Source of the DNA: Firmicutes bacterium UBA2058
GTDB taxonomy: Bacteria; Bacillota; Clostridia; Tissierellales; Sedimentibacteraceae
Length of the DNA: 53,835 nucleotides
Direction of reading: 5' to 3'
Assembly: GCA_002332905.1 (NCBI GenBank)
Contig: DDAM01000065.1
Span: 1-53,835, forward strand
This document shows, in pieces, positions 35,493 through 45,089 of the stretch (the stretch's first letter is position 1; the number at the start of each line of letters is the position of its first letter). The notes below the pieces were generated by a model. The model was not told the DNA's origin. It did no database searches and saw nothing but the letters and a program-made list of their open reading frames with translations. The position numbers and the translations under genes were made by a program.

Positions 35493-36746
35493 TTATTTGT
35501 CCTTAAATATTTTATCTTTAATATTTTTTTCATTTTCTAAATTTTTATAAATGCTTTTAATTTTTTTTACGTCTTGATTATTTATAATTTCTTCACTGTA
35601 GCGTGCTCTTCTATAAATTTCTCTTATGTCCTCTAACTCTTGTATAGAATTTACAAACATCTCACATGATTTATCATGTATTGATTGGCTACTGTCAGAC
35701 ATAACAATATCCATACTTCTTTTATGGCAAAGCACAAGAAATTTTCTATACCAGTACCTTATTTGATCAATGCTATTTTTAAATATTTTCTTATTTTTTT
35801 TACTTGCTTTATCGCTATCCGCTAAAAAGCTTCTATACTGTATAACGCCTTCTACTTCATCGTCTAGTTTTCTATTTCTTTTTGATAAAAATTTCTTTAA
35901 TAAGTATATACATAGAATAGCAATAAGTACATAAGCTAAAATATGTAAAATCAAAAAGTATGTTTCATTATTTTCAAAGCTATCTACAAAGTTTTCAGCT
36001 TTTTCTTCTGCATTTAACAAGTCTTCCAAAGACATTGTGTAGTTATTTGCATTGACAAATAGAGATATAAACTTCATAAAAATCCAGATTATACCCATAA
36101 TAGCATAAGCAACTCCTATCAATGCCGGTACACATATTTTATCATATATTAATTTTAAAACATAAATTATTGCATTTATAGCTATATCCGAGCTTAAAAT
36201 TATGCATATAATACAAGCTGCTGTAATAACTGATATATTTATAACAGCAAATATTTTGCTTGTGATTACATCCTTACTATGTCTAGTGGTACGCAATAAA
36301 TATAATCCGCTTATAATAAAAATAATAACATACTGCATACTGACACTTTTAAATAATTCAAACCAGTTTATTATAAAAACACCTAAGATTAATACCAAAA
36401 TTGCTATAATTAGTTTTGCAAACAAATCTTTAAAGATATAATAATCTATATAGTATTCATCTTTTTTAATGAAAAAAATCATATATATAAACGGAAATAT
36501 AACTGCCACAGCCCCAGTAATGGTTCTCAAATATAATATAGCTGCAATAGCTCCTAATACAGGTAGATATTTTAGTTTACTATATTTTTCATTAAATCTG
36601 AAGGCATAGCTTAATGAAAAGCAAGCAAGAGTTATAAAATACACTACAATCATAGATTTATGCACTGGCTGAACAAATAACATGGTAGCATATGCAAAAT
36701 AAAAAGCCATTAAACACATATTTTTAATTAAAAAAACTAAAAACAT
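35493..36746 (-). CDS. Membrane protein of a MoxR/DUF58 cluster (DUF4129-like C-terminus)
   Basis: 417 residues. About eight to ten hydrophobic segments fill residues 1-300. A cytoplasmic tail follows, with QIRYWYRKFLVLCHKR and a helical region (SIQELEDIREIYRRARYSEE) like the DUF4129 tail found in transglutaminase-type partners of MoxR clusters. The transglutaminase catalytic triad itself is not present. It starts 1 nt after the DUF58 gene's stop. Role unknown; likely in envelope assembly with the upstream ATPase. Confidence 0.75.
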   Translation of the reverse strand: MFLVFLIKNMCLMAFYFAYATMLFVQPVHKSMIVVYFITLACFSLSYAFRFNEKYSKLKYLPVLGAIAAILYLRTITGAVAVIFPFIYMIFFIKKDEYYIDYYIFKDLFAKLIIAILVLILGVFIINWFELFKSVSMQYVIIFIISGLYLLRTTRHSKDVITSKIFAVINISVITAACIICIILSSDIAINAIIYVLKLIYDKICVPALIGVAYAIMGIIWIFMKFISLFVNANNYTMSLEDLLNAEEKAENFVDSFENNETYFLILHILAYVLIAILCIYLLKKFLSKRNRKLDDEVEGVIQYRSFLADSDKASKKNKKIFKNSIDQIRYWYRKFLVLCHKRSMDIVMSDSSQSIHDKSCEMFVNSIQELEDIREIYRRARYSEEIINNQDVKKIKSIYKNLENEKNIKDKIFKDK

Positions 36747-36747
36747 A

Positions 36748-37806
36748 TTATTCGCCTCCTTGATTTGGAGTTAACATACAAACATCATAGCCTGTCAATT
36801 CTTTTAATTTATCTTTTCCTGCTAGATAGCTTTCTTCCATTTTTGGTGTAATAAGAATATGGCCTACACCTAATTCAGCAATATTCAGAGCTCTGTCCAA
36901 CATTTTTTCATATGGCTCTCTTACTATATATACTGCCCTCCCTAGCCCCTCTAAAATATTCATTAAATAGTTTTTACCCCAACCATAATCTGAATTTGCC
37001 CAAATTGGTCTTGTACCTGCTATTGTTGCATTCGTTATAAACCTATACTTTATGTTTTTACTTTCTAAAAACTGACAAACACTTCTTCCTATTGAAAAAC
37101 ATTCCTCAACAAGTTCCTCATTATTATCTCCATTGTAATCAATATTTAATAAAACAGTAACAATAAGCTCAAGAGTATAATCATACTTCTTGACCATTAA
37201 GTGCCCAACTCTAGCTGTTTGAACCCATGAAATCATTTTTTGAGGCTCTTGTCCTGTATAGTCATTAAACCCCGCTGTAAGTATCGGATCTTCAAATATG
37301 AATCTATTTATTGATATATCACCGATATAACCACATAGCTTTATCTCAATATCTGGTAGTTTACTTTCTTTAGGAATAACAACTACTTCTTCAATACAGC
37401 TATAATCTCCTATAGTTTCACTAATGCCTAAAAAATCTCCTCCAAATATTGTAGCACCATATAAAAAGTACCTTCCTCTTTTTGGTATTGATGCTCTAAA
37501 TCTTCTCTCCAATTTTTGTCTTGGCATCAAATAGTGACTACTTTCTAGGATATTGTTATCAAATTTCTCACTATTTTTTAAAAACAATTCAATTTCTTTT
37601 GAAAACTTTTCTTTTAGCCTTAAAAAAGCAACAAAACGTCGTGTCCTGTTTTGTAAAATACATACTATATCGAACTCTTCATTTGGCTCTACTAATGTTA
37701 ATGAAGTTTTTTGAGTGTATTCTATACCTTTTAAGGCGTTCTTAATAGAACTTTGTTCAATTATATATACAATTAATATAATAGTTATTAATGTTAATAA
37801 AAACAT
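36748..37806 (-). CDS. DUF58 domain protein
   Basis: 352 residues. One N-terminal membrane segment (LLTLITIILIVYIIEQ), a beta-rich region, then a DUF58 block with the typical DYTGQEPQKMISWVQTARVGHLMVKKYDYT, where the usual R-x-Y-x-x-G-D-x-x-R-x-I-x-W pattern is recognisable, and a von Willebrand-like segment. DUF58 proteins partner MoxR ATPases in many bacteria. Start 2 nt after the MoxR stop. The exact role is unknown. Confidence 0.85.
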   Translation of the reverse strand: MFLLTLITIILIVYIIEQSSIKNALKGIEYTQKTSLTLVEPNEEFDIVCILQNRTRRFVAFLRLKEKFSKEIELFLKNSEKFDNNILESSHYLMPRQKLERRFRASIPKRGRYFLYGATIFGGDFLGISETIGDYSCIEEVVVIPKESKLPDIEIKLCGYIGDISINRFIFEDPILTAGFNDYTGQEPQKMISWVQTARVGHLMVKKYDYTLELIVTVLLNIDYNGDNNEELVEECFSIGRSVCQFLESKNIKYRFITNATIAGTRPIWANSDYGWGKNYLMNILEGLGRAVYIVREPYEKMLDRALNIAELGVGHILITPKMEESYLAGKDKLKELTGYDVCMLTPNQGGE

Positions 37807-37808
37807 AT

Positions 37809-38753
37809 TTATAACCTTTCTAATGGTACTGCTATGTTTTTTATTATATCATCTAAATATGTAGCTGTATCTTTTGATCTTCTTCCACCAGCAGACACGA
37901 TACGGTGGCATAATACATCCTGTGCAACAAACTGTACATCTTCAGGTAAAACATAATCTCTCCCATTTATAGCTGCATAGGCTTGGCTGGCTTTATATAG
38001 AGCTATAGCTCCACGGGTTGATACGCCTGCTAAAAACCTTTTATCATCTCGTGTTTTCGTTACAATTTCCATCATATATTCCGAAACATCTTTACTAACC
38101 GTAACTAGGCTAAAGTTGTCCTTAACATATTTTGTCTCTTCACTACTTACTACGCAATCTAATTTTTCCACAATATCTGTTGTTGACTTTCTAGATATAA
38201 CCTCTAGCTCTTGTTCTTTTTGCATATATCCAAGAGATAATCTCATAAAAAATCTGTCTATTTGAGCCTCTGGCAATGGAAATGTTCCTGACGATTCAAT
38301 AGGATTTTGTGTAGCCATAACCATAAACGGTTCATCAAGCTTCATTGTTTCTCCATCAACAGTTATTTGTTTTTCTTCCATAGCTTCCAATAGGCTTGAT
38401 TGAGTACGAGGCGTCGCTCTGTTTATTTCATCGGCAAGCACTATATTAGAAAATAAAGGACCACGTCTGAATATAAATTCTCCTTCTTTATTATTATAAT
38501 AATTTATTCCTGTCAAATCTGATGGCAGTAAATCAGGAGTAAATTGAATTCTTTTGAATTTTCCACCAATTGATTTTGCAAATGCTCTTAAAAGCATTGT
38601 TTTTCCTGTACCGGGAACATCCTCTAACAGTACATGTCCTGAACATATAAAAGAAACTATGATTAAATTTATAACTTCATCCTTACCTAAAATAACCTTT
38701 GAACAATTACTTAGTATTTTGTCTTTATATTCCACAAATCGTTTAGTTTCCAT
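37809..38753 (-). CDS. MoxR family AAA+ ATPase
   Basis: 314 residues from the ATG at 38753, which has AAGGAG 7 nt upstream; the longer in-frame ORF to 38819 has no ribosome site. Walker A is EDVPGTGKTM, Walker B ADEINR, followed by ATPRTQSSLLEAMEEKQITVDG, the AAA+ MoxR signature, then a sensor region ATQNPIESSGTFPLPEAQ. MoxR ATPases act as chaperones for DUF58/vWA proteins. It is the first gene of a five-gene operon (MoxR, DUF58, membrane protein, tadA, amidohydrolase). Confidence 0.94.
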   Translation of the reverse strand: METKRFVEYKDKILSNCSKVILGKDEVINLIIVSFICSGHVLLEDVPGTGKTMLLRAFAKSIGGKFKRIQFTPDLLPSDLTGINYYNNKEGEFIFRRGPLFSNIVLADEINRATPRTQSSLLEAMEEKQITVDGETMKLDEPFMVMATQNPIESSGTFPLPEAQIDRFFMRLSLGYMQKEQELEVISRKSTTDIVEKLDCVVSSEETKYVKDNFSLVTVSKDVSEYMMEIVTKTRDDKRFLAGVSTRGAIALYKASQAYAAINGRDYVLPEDVQFVAQDVLCHRIVSAGGRRSKDTATYLDDIIKNIAVPLERL

Positions 38754-38997
38754 TGTACTACTCCTTTTTATGTTAATATATGGTAAATCAATTTTACTAT
38801 AAAATACAAAATATTTCAATAATGTTTAAAATATTTAATTATTTTAATTTTGTAGAAATATAATTCAAAAAATGGTATAATAGTGGCATATTTAAAATGG
38901 TTAAAACGTAATTTGAAACTATGATATAAATATCACATTATAAAGATGTTTTATATTATATAAACTATAATATTGTTAATTTTTTGGAGGAATTAAT

Positions 38998-40047
38998 TTG
39001 CAAAGTATATCTATTGTTATTCCTTCCTTAAATCCTGATGATAAGCTTATAGAAGTAGTTGAATCAATTATTAGTAGGGGTTTTGAAAGCATCATTATTG
39101 TAAATGATGGTAGCGATAAGGAATATGACAAATATTTTGACTTAACAAAAAAGCATAAGGAATGTGTAGTTCTTAAGCACTGTAAGAACTTAGGAAAAGG
39201 TCGAGCATTAAAAACTGCATTTAATTATTTTATAAATACATATTCAGATAATATTGGACTAATAACTGTTGATGCTGATAATCAACATCACATCGACGAC
39301 ATTTGTAATTGTGCTATATCTTTACAAGAAAGAAGCAATAGCTTAATTTTAGGTTGCAGAAATTTTGATTTAAACAATATTCCTTTAAAAAGCAAGCTTG
39401 GCAATAAAATTACTAAATTCATTTTTAAATCATTATGTGGTATCAATCTTAGCGATACACAAACCGGTCTTAGAGCTATACCAACAAATTTAGTTAAAGA
39501 ATTTATTGATATTGATGGTGAAAGATATGAGTTTGAAACAAATATGCTAATAGAAGCAAAAATTAAAAACGTTAAAATTGAAGAAGTTAAAATTCAAACT
39601 ATTTACATAGAAAATAATAAATCCTCTCATTTTAATCCACTGAGGGACTCATTTAAAATTTATTTATTGATATTTAAGTTTTGTTCTGTATCTTTTTTAT
39701 CTTCAATTATTGATTTAGGATTATTTGCTTTATTTATGCTTTTATTTAAAAGCTTTAATTTGTCAACAAAAATATTTTTATCAACTGTATTGTCACGTAT
39801 ATTATCGTCGTTATTTAACTTCTATGTCAACAAAAATGTTGTTTTTAACAATGGCTCAAATACAAAGACGACAATGGTTAAATACTATACCCTTGCCGTC
39901 ATTCAGATGTCTTTATCATATTTTGGTGTTTATTTTATATCAAAAATACTGCACTTTAATAGTACCGCAATAAAATTATTTGTAGATATAGTTTTATTTG
40001 CAGTAAGCTTTCAAATACAAAGAGAATGGGTTTTTAAAAGTTCTTAA
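38998..40047 (+). CDS. GT2 glycosyltransferase fused to GtrA-like membrane domain
   Basis: 349 residues. The N-terminal GT-A domain (about 1-220) has VIPSLNPDD, VNDGSD, the metal motif VDADNQHH and DTQTGLRAIP, as in dolichyl-phosphate-mannose/polyprenyl-phosphate glycosyltransferases. The C-terminal four-helix GtrA domain (about 225-345) may flip the lipid-linked sugar. The start is TTG at 38998 with GGAGG 9 nt upstream. It probably makes undecaprenyl-phosphate-sugar for envelope decoration. Its last 14 nt overlap the convergent zinc-ribbon gene. Confidence 0.9.
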   Translation: MQSISIVIPSLNPDDKLIEVVESIISRGFESIIIVNDGSDKEYDKYFDLTKKHKECVVLKHCKNLGKGRALKTAFNYFINTYSDNIGLITVDADNQHHIDDICNCAISLQERSNSLILGCRNFDLNNIPLKSKLGNKITKFIFKSLCGINLSDTQTGLRAIPTNLVKEFIDIDGERYEFETNMLIEAKIKNVKIEEVKIQTIYIENNKSSHFNPLRDSFKIYLLIFKFCSVSFLSSIIDLGLFALFMLLFKSFNLSTKIFLSTVLSRILSSLFNFYVNKNVVFNNGSNTKTTMVKYYTLAVIQMSLSYFGVYFISKILHFNSTAIKLFVDIVLFAVSFQIQREWVFKSS

Positions 40048-41218
40048 CATCTGTGACTAGCCACTTGCCATCTATTTTTGCATAATATACTTCATAGGCA
40101 ACTGGGTAGTCTCTTCTTTTATTGTTTCCATATGTGATATAGTAATTAAATTTCACTTGTATTGATGCATGATTTTCATCATACCATAGCATATTGCCAA
40201 ACTCTATATTTTCATATCCAAATGTACTGTGCTCTGGAAACCAACCATTATAGAATTCACCTAGGGTATCATAAATTTGTGTATTTTTATATATATACTC
40301 GGATAATTCTGAAAATTTACAGTCCTCAGCTACAAAAGCGGCATATTTTTTAGCGAATTCCTCAGCCATAGGCTTTAATTCTTTTAATACATCCGGAGAA
40401 ATGTTAGCTATGACTTCATAGTTATCATCTTTTAAATCTATGTTACAAAGTTCACCATCTTTTCTCTTTGCATGTACAGAAGAAACGCCGATTAAATCAT
40501 TTACTTCGTAGCATAAAATCTTTGGATGTTTGTAATCTAAATCCTTAATTCCACTGTAGTATGAATACTTTTCTCCATCGTTTGCAACATACTCTTCAGT
40601 TAATAAAGCATCATTTAAAAATACATCTATCCCTGATGGAGCATATATTTTAACACTTTCGGTATAAATATCTTGTTCCGGTGTATTTACCAACCATGTA
40701 TTGAAGTAGTTAAACTTTTTTTCATCTGTTTTACTTACTTTAAATTCTTTTACTTTTTTTCCATTAAATTGAACCTTGTAAAAATCATCTTTTTCCGTTG
40801 ATAATGTTGAATTTTTTACTATAATTGCTTTATCATGATTTGCTCCATATTCTCTTTTAATATACATAGCAAATTCTCTTTTTGTGTTAAATTTATCTTC
40901 TTTAATTCCATTATATTTCATTATCTCTTCATAATTATCGCTTTTAATTAAGTCTATATATTTATTTAAAAAGACCTCTGAATTATAATTTTCTAATCCG
41001 TATAAATAAATGTATAATCCTATAAAATATATGGTAACAAGAATTAACGGAATAACTAAACCAAACATTATATAAAATACAGGTCTAGTTTTTCTTTTTT
41101 TAGAACTAATAAGCTTCACCTCTTCATATAAATCATATCCACAATTTTGACAAACTGTTGCATACATATCGTTTTTAGCATCACATCTATAACATATTTT
41201 TTCCACAGTTACCTCCAA
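40034..41218 (-). CDS. Membrane-anchored protein with N-terminal zinc ribbon (TcaA-like)
   Basis: 394 residues. A zinc ribbon at the start (ICYRCDAKND, VCQNCGYDL; cysteines at about 9, 12, 24, 27), one membrane segment (about 47-72), then an extracytoplasmic part with repeated alpha+beta units, the last (YEVYYAKIDGKWLVTDV) resembling NTF2/DUF4878-like domains. The layout is like TcaA/YvbJ of Firmicutes, implicated in glycopeptide response, but the match is by architecture only. Ends 14 nt inside the convergent glycosyltransferase gene and lies 25 nt after the NAGPA gene's stop. Confidence 0.7.
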   Translation of the reverse strand: MEVTVEKICYRCDAKNDMYATVCQNCGYDLYEEVKLISSKKRKTRPVFYIMFGLVIPLILVTIYFIGLYIYLYGLENYNSEVFLNKYIDLIKSDNYEEIMKYNGIKEDKFNTKREFAMYIKREYGANHDKAIIVKNSTLSTEKDDFYKVQFNGKKVKEFKVSKTDEKKFNYFNTWLVNTPEQDIYTESVKIYAPSGIDVFLNDALLTEEYVANDGEKYSYYSGIKDLDYKHPKILCYEVNDLIGVSSVHAKRKDGELCNIDLKDDNYEVIANISPDVLKELKPMAEEFAKKYAAFVAEDCKFSELSEYIYKNTQIYDTLGEFYNGWFPEHSTFGYENIEFGNMLWYDENHASIQVKFNYYITYGNNKRRDYPVAYEVYYAKIDGKWLVTDVKNF

Positions 41219-41243
41219 ACACTTTATACTTTCTTAAAAGCGT

Positions 41244-42257
41244 TTATTTTTTTATTAAAAATGACGTTGGAACTTCTCTAGCTCCATACAAGGCGAAGGT
41301 ACTGTTTATTATTTTATCCTCATATACCATAACCGTTGAAGTACCCCCGTCTAAATTAGCTGCATTATATGCACCATACTCAACCATTACATCTATGCAA
41401 TCTTTATAAGTAGCACCTAAGCTTGAGGATTGTCTCCCATCTATAACAAGCAGTAAAACTGTTCCATCTTTTCTTTGACCAATTACAGTACGAGGATTTA
41501 ATCCTCCTCCTGTTCCAATAGCCTGAGCAGGTTCTCCATTAATTATATAAAAAGGACCAAAGCTAACTGCATCTCTAATACCCATGTCTAACGCCTCTTG
41601 ACCCGTATAATTGCCAAGAACTAATACATTATTATTATCAAACCCAATTAGATTATGTCTTATATCCAGTCCTCCTGATATTATCTTACCGTGTTGTATA
41701 ACTATGCCTAGAGGATCTCCGCCATGTCCCATTCCGCCTTCATCTACAAATCCTCCTGCATTTACACCACCTATGGCATCTTCTCTTTTTACCATTTTAT
41801 CGGTTCTCTCTCCACTAGCTCCGAGGTTTTTTGTAACACCAACATATAGTCTAGATGGATCTCTAATTATCATCATTTTTCCCTTAAATGTGCTCCCAGA
41901 CACATCTTCAATTTTTATTGAATTTAATTCTTCCTCAACTATATTCTCTTCGGTTGGTATATCTATTAAGTCAGTATTTGTTGATTCTTCAAAAGTTACT
42001 ATGGTATTTTGAGATAAAATTTCCTCTACTCTTTCTTCACCTAAAAACCCAGTAGCTAAAAATTTAGCAGCACTGGTTTCCATAACAGTTGTTACAAATA
42101 AACCTCTTATATAATTTGATGGTCCATGAAGTATTAACAATACTGTTCCTAATAAGGTAATTAGAATCCATACTAAGGTTATTAAAAATATATTTAATAC
42201 AGTTATAATAGGTCTAAATCTCTTCTTTTTAGTTTTAATCACTAATTCTTGAGTCAA
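41244..42257 (-). CDS. Phosphodiester glycosidase family protein (NAGPA domain)
   Basis: 337 residues. One N-terminal membrane anchor (about 15-42) and an extracytoplasmic NAGPA/DUF2233 domain: GVNAGGFVDEGG near 165, then GGGLNPRTVIGQRKDG, VIDGRQ and the late ANLDGGTSTVMVY. The family includes the human uncovering enzyme and bacterial exopolysaccharide hydrolases. The start is TTG at 42257 with GGAGG 6 nt before it. It lies in a two-gene unit with the zinc-ribbon gene. It probably trims a sugar phosphodiester of the wall or capsule. Confidence 0.9.
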   Translation of the reverse strand: MTQELVIKTKKKRFRPIITVLNIFLITLVWILITLLGTVLLILHGPSNYIRGLFVTTVMETSAAKFLATGFLGEERVEEILSQNTIVTFEESTNTDLIDIPTEENIVEEELNSIKIEDVSGSTFKGKMMIIRDPSRLYVGVTKNLGASGERTDKMVKREDAIGGVNAGGFVDEGGMGHGGDPLGIVIQHGKIISGGLDIRHNLIGFDNNNVLVLGNYTGQEALDMGIRDAVSFGPFYIINGEPAQAIGTGGGLNPRTVIGQRKDGTVLLLVIDGRQSSSLGATYKDCIDVMVEYGAYNAANLDGGTSTVMVYEDKIINSTFALYGAREVPTSFLIKK

Positions 42258-42411
42258 ATTTGTCCTCCAAAATTAAAAATTATATATAATATTACATATT
42301 AATCTATTATTCTACATCGTTATTAATATACCATACTTATAGCGTTAAGTAAATATTATGTAGACATACGGCAGTAAAAATTATAAAATTAAAAGAAAAA
42401 AGGATTTTACA

Positions 42412-43620
42412 ATGTCAAAAAAATTACTACTCTTTTTAATCTTATTTAGTTTATGTACTATAACAGTCCACGGTGATATATCCATGGAAATTACAAAAAA
42501 TTGCCACATAACTTCTAACAAAAGTATTAATAATATAATAGACGGTAGGTATTCAACAAACTTAGCTCTATCTGAAAATGATAATATTAATATTATCATC
42601 AATGATAATGTTAATATAAAAGGTGATAAGCATATTAAAGCAATTTATATACTATGGGATAATGTACCTAGTAGCTTTTCTATAAAAGATGCTTCAGGAA
42701 ATTTGATATCCTCCTATGATAGCAAAAAAAATATATTTCTTCATCAATTAATTAAAATAGATCAAGATATAAATAGTCTGGACTTAACTATTGATAGCGG
42801 TAACTGTAAAATAGCAGAAATTTATGTTTTTAGTAATGGTTATCTACCAGAATGGGTACAGAATTGGAAAGAGCCATACGAAAAAGCTGATATACTTTTA
42901 CTTCCTACACATGCTGATGATGAGCATTTATTTTTTGGAGGAACTATGCCTTATTATGCAGGCGAATTAAAATTAAAGGTACAAGTAGCTTATTTGACCA
43001 ATCATTATAATTTCAGAGTACATGAACTTTTAAATGGATTATGGTCTGTTGGCATTAGAGCTTATCCAATAATTCCAGAATTTTATGATCATTATGCTTC
43101 CTCTTTAGATGAAGCAAAACAATTATACAATGAAAATGATATTCTAGGTTATCAGGTTGAGCTATTAAGAAGATTTAAGCCATTTGTTGTTATAGGTCAT
43201 GATTTAAATGGAGAATATGGGCACGGTGTACATATGCTCAATGCCCATAGCTTAACAAAGGTATTAGAAACAAGCAGTGATAATACGATGTTTACAGAAT
43301 CAGCTCAGAAATATGGAGTATGGGATGTACCAAAATGTTATCTTCATCTTTATAAAAGTAATAGGCTATCTATGAACTGGGATGTACCACTAAAAAGATT
43401 TAATAATAAAACAGCCTTTGAAATGGCTGTTATTGGATTTTCAAAGCATATTTCCCAACAAGAATTTTTTTCTGTAGGAAAAAAAGGAGTGTTTGACTGT
43501 AGAGCGTTTGGTTTATATCGCTCAACAGTTGGAGAAGATAAAGTAAAAAACGACTTTCTAGAAAACATAAATATAAAAACACATAAATCTAATAAATTTT
43601 CTATAGATTTAATTAGATAA
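42412..43620 (+). CDS. Secreted PIG-L family deacetylase
   Basis: 402 residues with a signal peptide (LLLFLILFSLCTITVHG). An N-terminal beta region (about 25-150) leads to a PIG-L/LmbE domain with the zinc/catalytic motif THADDEHLFFGG (near 167) and a later GHDLNGEYGHGVHMLNAH with the third metal His. It likely N-deacetylates a GlcNAc-containing glycan or lipid outside the membrane. AAGGAT upstream is a modest ribosome site. It diverges from the NAGPA gene, 154 nt away, in a cluster of envelope sugar genes. Confidence 0.88.
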   Translation: MSKKLLLFLILFSLCTITVHGDISMEITKNCHITSNKSINNIIDGRYSTNLALSENDNINIIINDNVNIKGDKHIKAIYILWDNVPSSFSIKDASGNLISSYDSKKNIFLHQLIKIDQDINSLDLTIDSGNCKIAEIYVFSNGYLPEWVQNWKEPYEKADILLLPTHADDEHLFFGGTMPYYAGELKLKVQVAYLTNHYNFRVHELLNGLWSVGIRAYPIIPEFYDHYASSLDEAKQLYNENDILGYQVELLRRFKPFVVIGHDLNGEYGHGVHMLNAHSLTKVLETSSDNTMFTESAQKYGVWDVPKCYLHLYKSNRLSMNWDVPLKRFNNKTAFEMAVIGFSKHISQQEFFSVGKKGVFDCRAFGLYRSTVGEDKVKNDFLENINIKTHKSNKFSIDLIR

Positions 43621-43678
43621 AAAATAAAACTTACCAGAGAAAAGTCTTTTTTTGATAAATTGAAAATTGAGAATGGAA

Positions 43679-43713
43679 GGGGCTGTAGCAAAACAAAAAA
43701 TTGCCACAGCCTT
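43679..43713. repeat. Likely IS1182-type terminus or terminator hairpin
   Basis: GGCTGTAGCAA (43681-43691) / TTGCCACAGCC (43701-43711), 10 of 11 pairs. The sequence GGGGCTGT-GCAA is typical of the ends of IS1182-family elements, whose transposase remnant lies next to it. It could also terminate the PIG-L gene. Confidence 0.5.
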
Positions 43714-43846
43714 TAAAACTATACACTAAAATTATTTATCCATGTAGTAAGGAAAAAATTATATAGTAAAAATCGGACAAAAATTAAAGGCGAGGTATAA
43801 AAATCCGTCTTTAAGTGAAAAAAGTATTCTATTATTATATGTTAAG

Positions 43847-44500
43847 TTATAAATTTTTCAAACATTTGTTTTCTGGTACGTTATTTCTGAATTTGTTATG
43901 TAGTTTGTTAATGTTATATGCCATAGCCACAAGAATAAATTCAGTTAGAACTTTCTCATTACCTCTATGAAAGAACTGGCGAAAACCGTAATCCTGCTTG
44001 ATGAATCTTTTTGATACCTGCAATTTTCTATTACCCTTTGATTTAGTACACTTCTTTTTGTAAGGACAACCTTCACAGCTCTCACATTCGTAGTATGTAA
44101 TCTGACTTTCAAATCCTGACTTGTTTATGCGATTACCTACATAAACAACCTTAAGCTTTTGCAGTTCTGACAGGTATACTCATCTAATTCAGAATCATAT
44201 TTTATATTTTCCCTAAGCACCATATTGCTTTTGTATTTTTTCGTTTTTGAACACTTATAATTCTGTGGCTTAATGTAGCACTCTGTTGTTTTATCCTCAA
44301 AATATTTGTAATTTTCTTCGCTCTCATAACCTACATTGGCAGTCACACCTTGTATCTTTTACCTGTATGTGTCTCCATATTTTCTGGCAATAGGATGCGT
44401 GCAAGCTGGTCACTACGTTCACTTCCAATATGTATTCCAGTTATATATTCTCCTTCTATTCCAAGCTGAATGTTGTATTCAGGCTGTTCCATCTACGAAA
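43847..44500 (-). pseudogene. Degraded IS1182-family transposase
   Basis: Minus-strand fragments in shifting frames: a piece with YNIQLGIEGEYITG then GSERSDQLARILLPENME, a second with VTANVGYESEENYKYFEDK and YIKPQNYKCSK, and a third with YYECESCEGCPYKKKCTKSKG, FRQFFHRGNEKVLTEFIL and a stop at 43847. These are consecutive blocks of the DDE transposase of IS1182 elements. The catalytic glutamate segment between KRF and YGFRQF is deleted, and a frameshift lies near 44346. Not functional. Confidence 0.85.
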
Positions 44501-44588
44501 TCTCGCAATTTCACTGTGGTTTGGTGCTTTTTCGCCATTAAGCAGCCAGATGAAATTAATATCACGAGTAATGGATATATAAATGGTT

Positions 44589-44798
44589 TGAAACAACAGC
44601 AATTTCAAATTAGAAATAAATGCTATCTATAAGGAGAATAAAGAAGCTATTGCTTTAAAAGATTCAAATTCACGTAGTGCACGCATTAAATATCAATTTG
44701 AAGATTTTAATCGTAAGCTAAGAAAAGTAACAAAAAATAAAACCGTATTTCCTTCCAATGGAATGGTTATATTATACAATCATAATTTTATATTTTAA
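44589..44798 (+). pseudogene. Short remnant resembling an IS256-type transposase C-terminus
   Basis: In one frame, 44634-44798 reads ENKEAIALKDSNSRSARI then FEDFNRKLRKVTKNKTVFPSN, the last part like the RKVTK-(x)-VFPSD segment of mutator/IS256 transposases. The reading frame then ends early. No ribosome site. Identification rests on a short motif only. Confidence 0.45.
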
Positions 44799-44808
44799 AC
44801 TTAATAAA

Positions 44809-44855
44809 ATATAGCTCTTTATCTCTGTGAAAAAAATATTGATAAAGAGCTATAT
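44809..44855 (-). terminator. Terminator of the two-gene unit at 44.9-46.0 kb
   Basis: ATATAGCTCTTTATC (44809-44823) / GATAAAGAGCTATAT (44841-44855), a perfect 15-bp stem around 17 nt. On the minus strand it follows the small membrane protein gene. Confidence 0.75.
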
Positions 44856-44885
44856 CTTTAATATTTATGCATAATAATTTAAATG

Positions 44886-45071
44886 TCATTGTTTTTTAGG
44901 ATGAATAATCACTCCTATTACTATAAGTATAAGACCCAGAAAATAACCATACGAAAGTAGCGATAGTATTAAAGGCATATTAATTTTCCCAATAGAAGCT
45001 GTAGCGAAAATTATTCCTCCAAAAAACATTAGTGCAAAACCAATTATTATTATTTTTACAGCGTCATTCAT
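44886..45071 (-). CDS. Small two-helix membrane protein
   Basis: 61 residues: two hydrophobic helices (about 5-27 and 33-55) with a polar, Lys-rich C-terminal tail. AAGGAAAC precedes the ATG. It starts 18 nt after the stop of the secreted 288-residue protein and shares its terminator. No family recognised; size and pairing recall immunity or accessory proteins of secreted peptides or toxins, but that is only an analogy. Confidence 0.75.
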   Translation of the reverse strand: MNDAVKIIIIGFALMFFGGIIFATASIGKINMPLILSLLSYGYFLGLILIVIGVIIHPKKQ

Positions 45072-45089
45072 ACTTTTTGTTTCCTTCCT

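Noticed and set aside
43350..43691. Minus-strand ORF overlapping the PIG-L gene end
   Set aside because: Antisense to conserved coding sequence and runs into the IS-end hairpin; no ribosome site.
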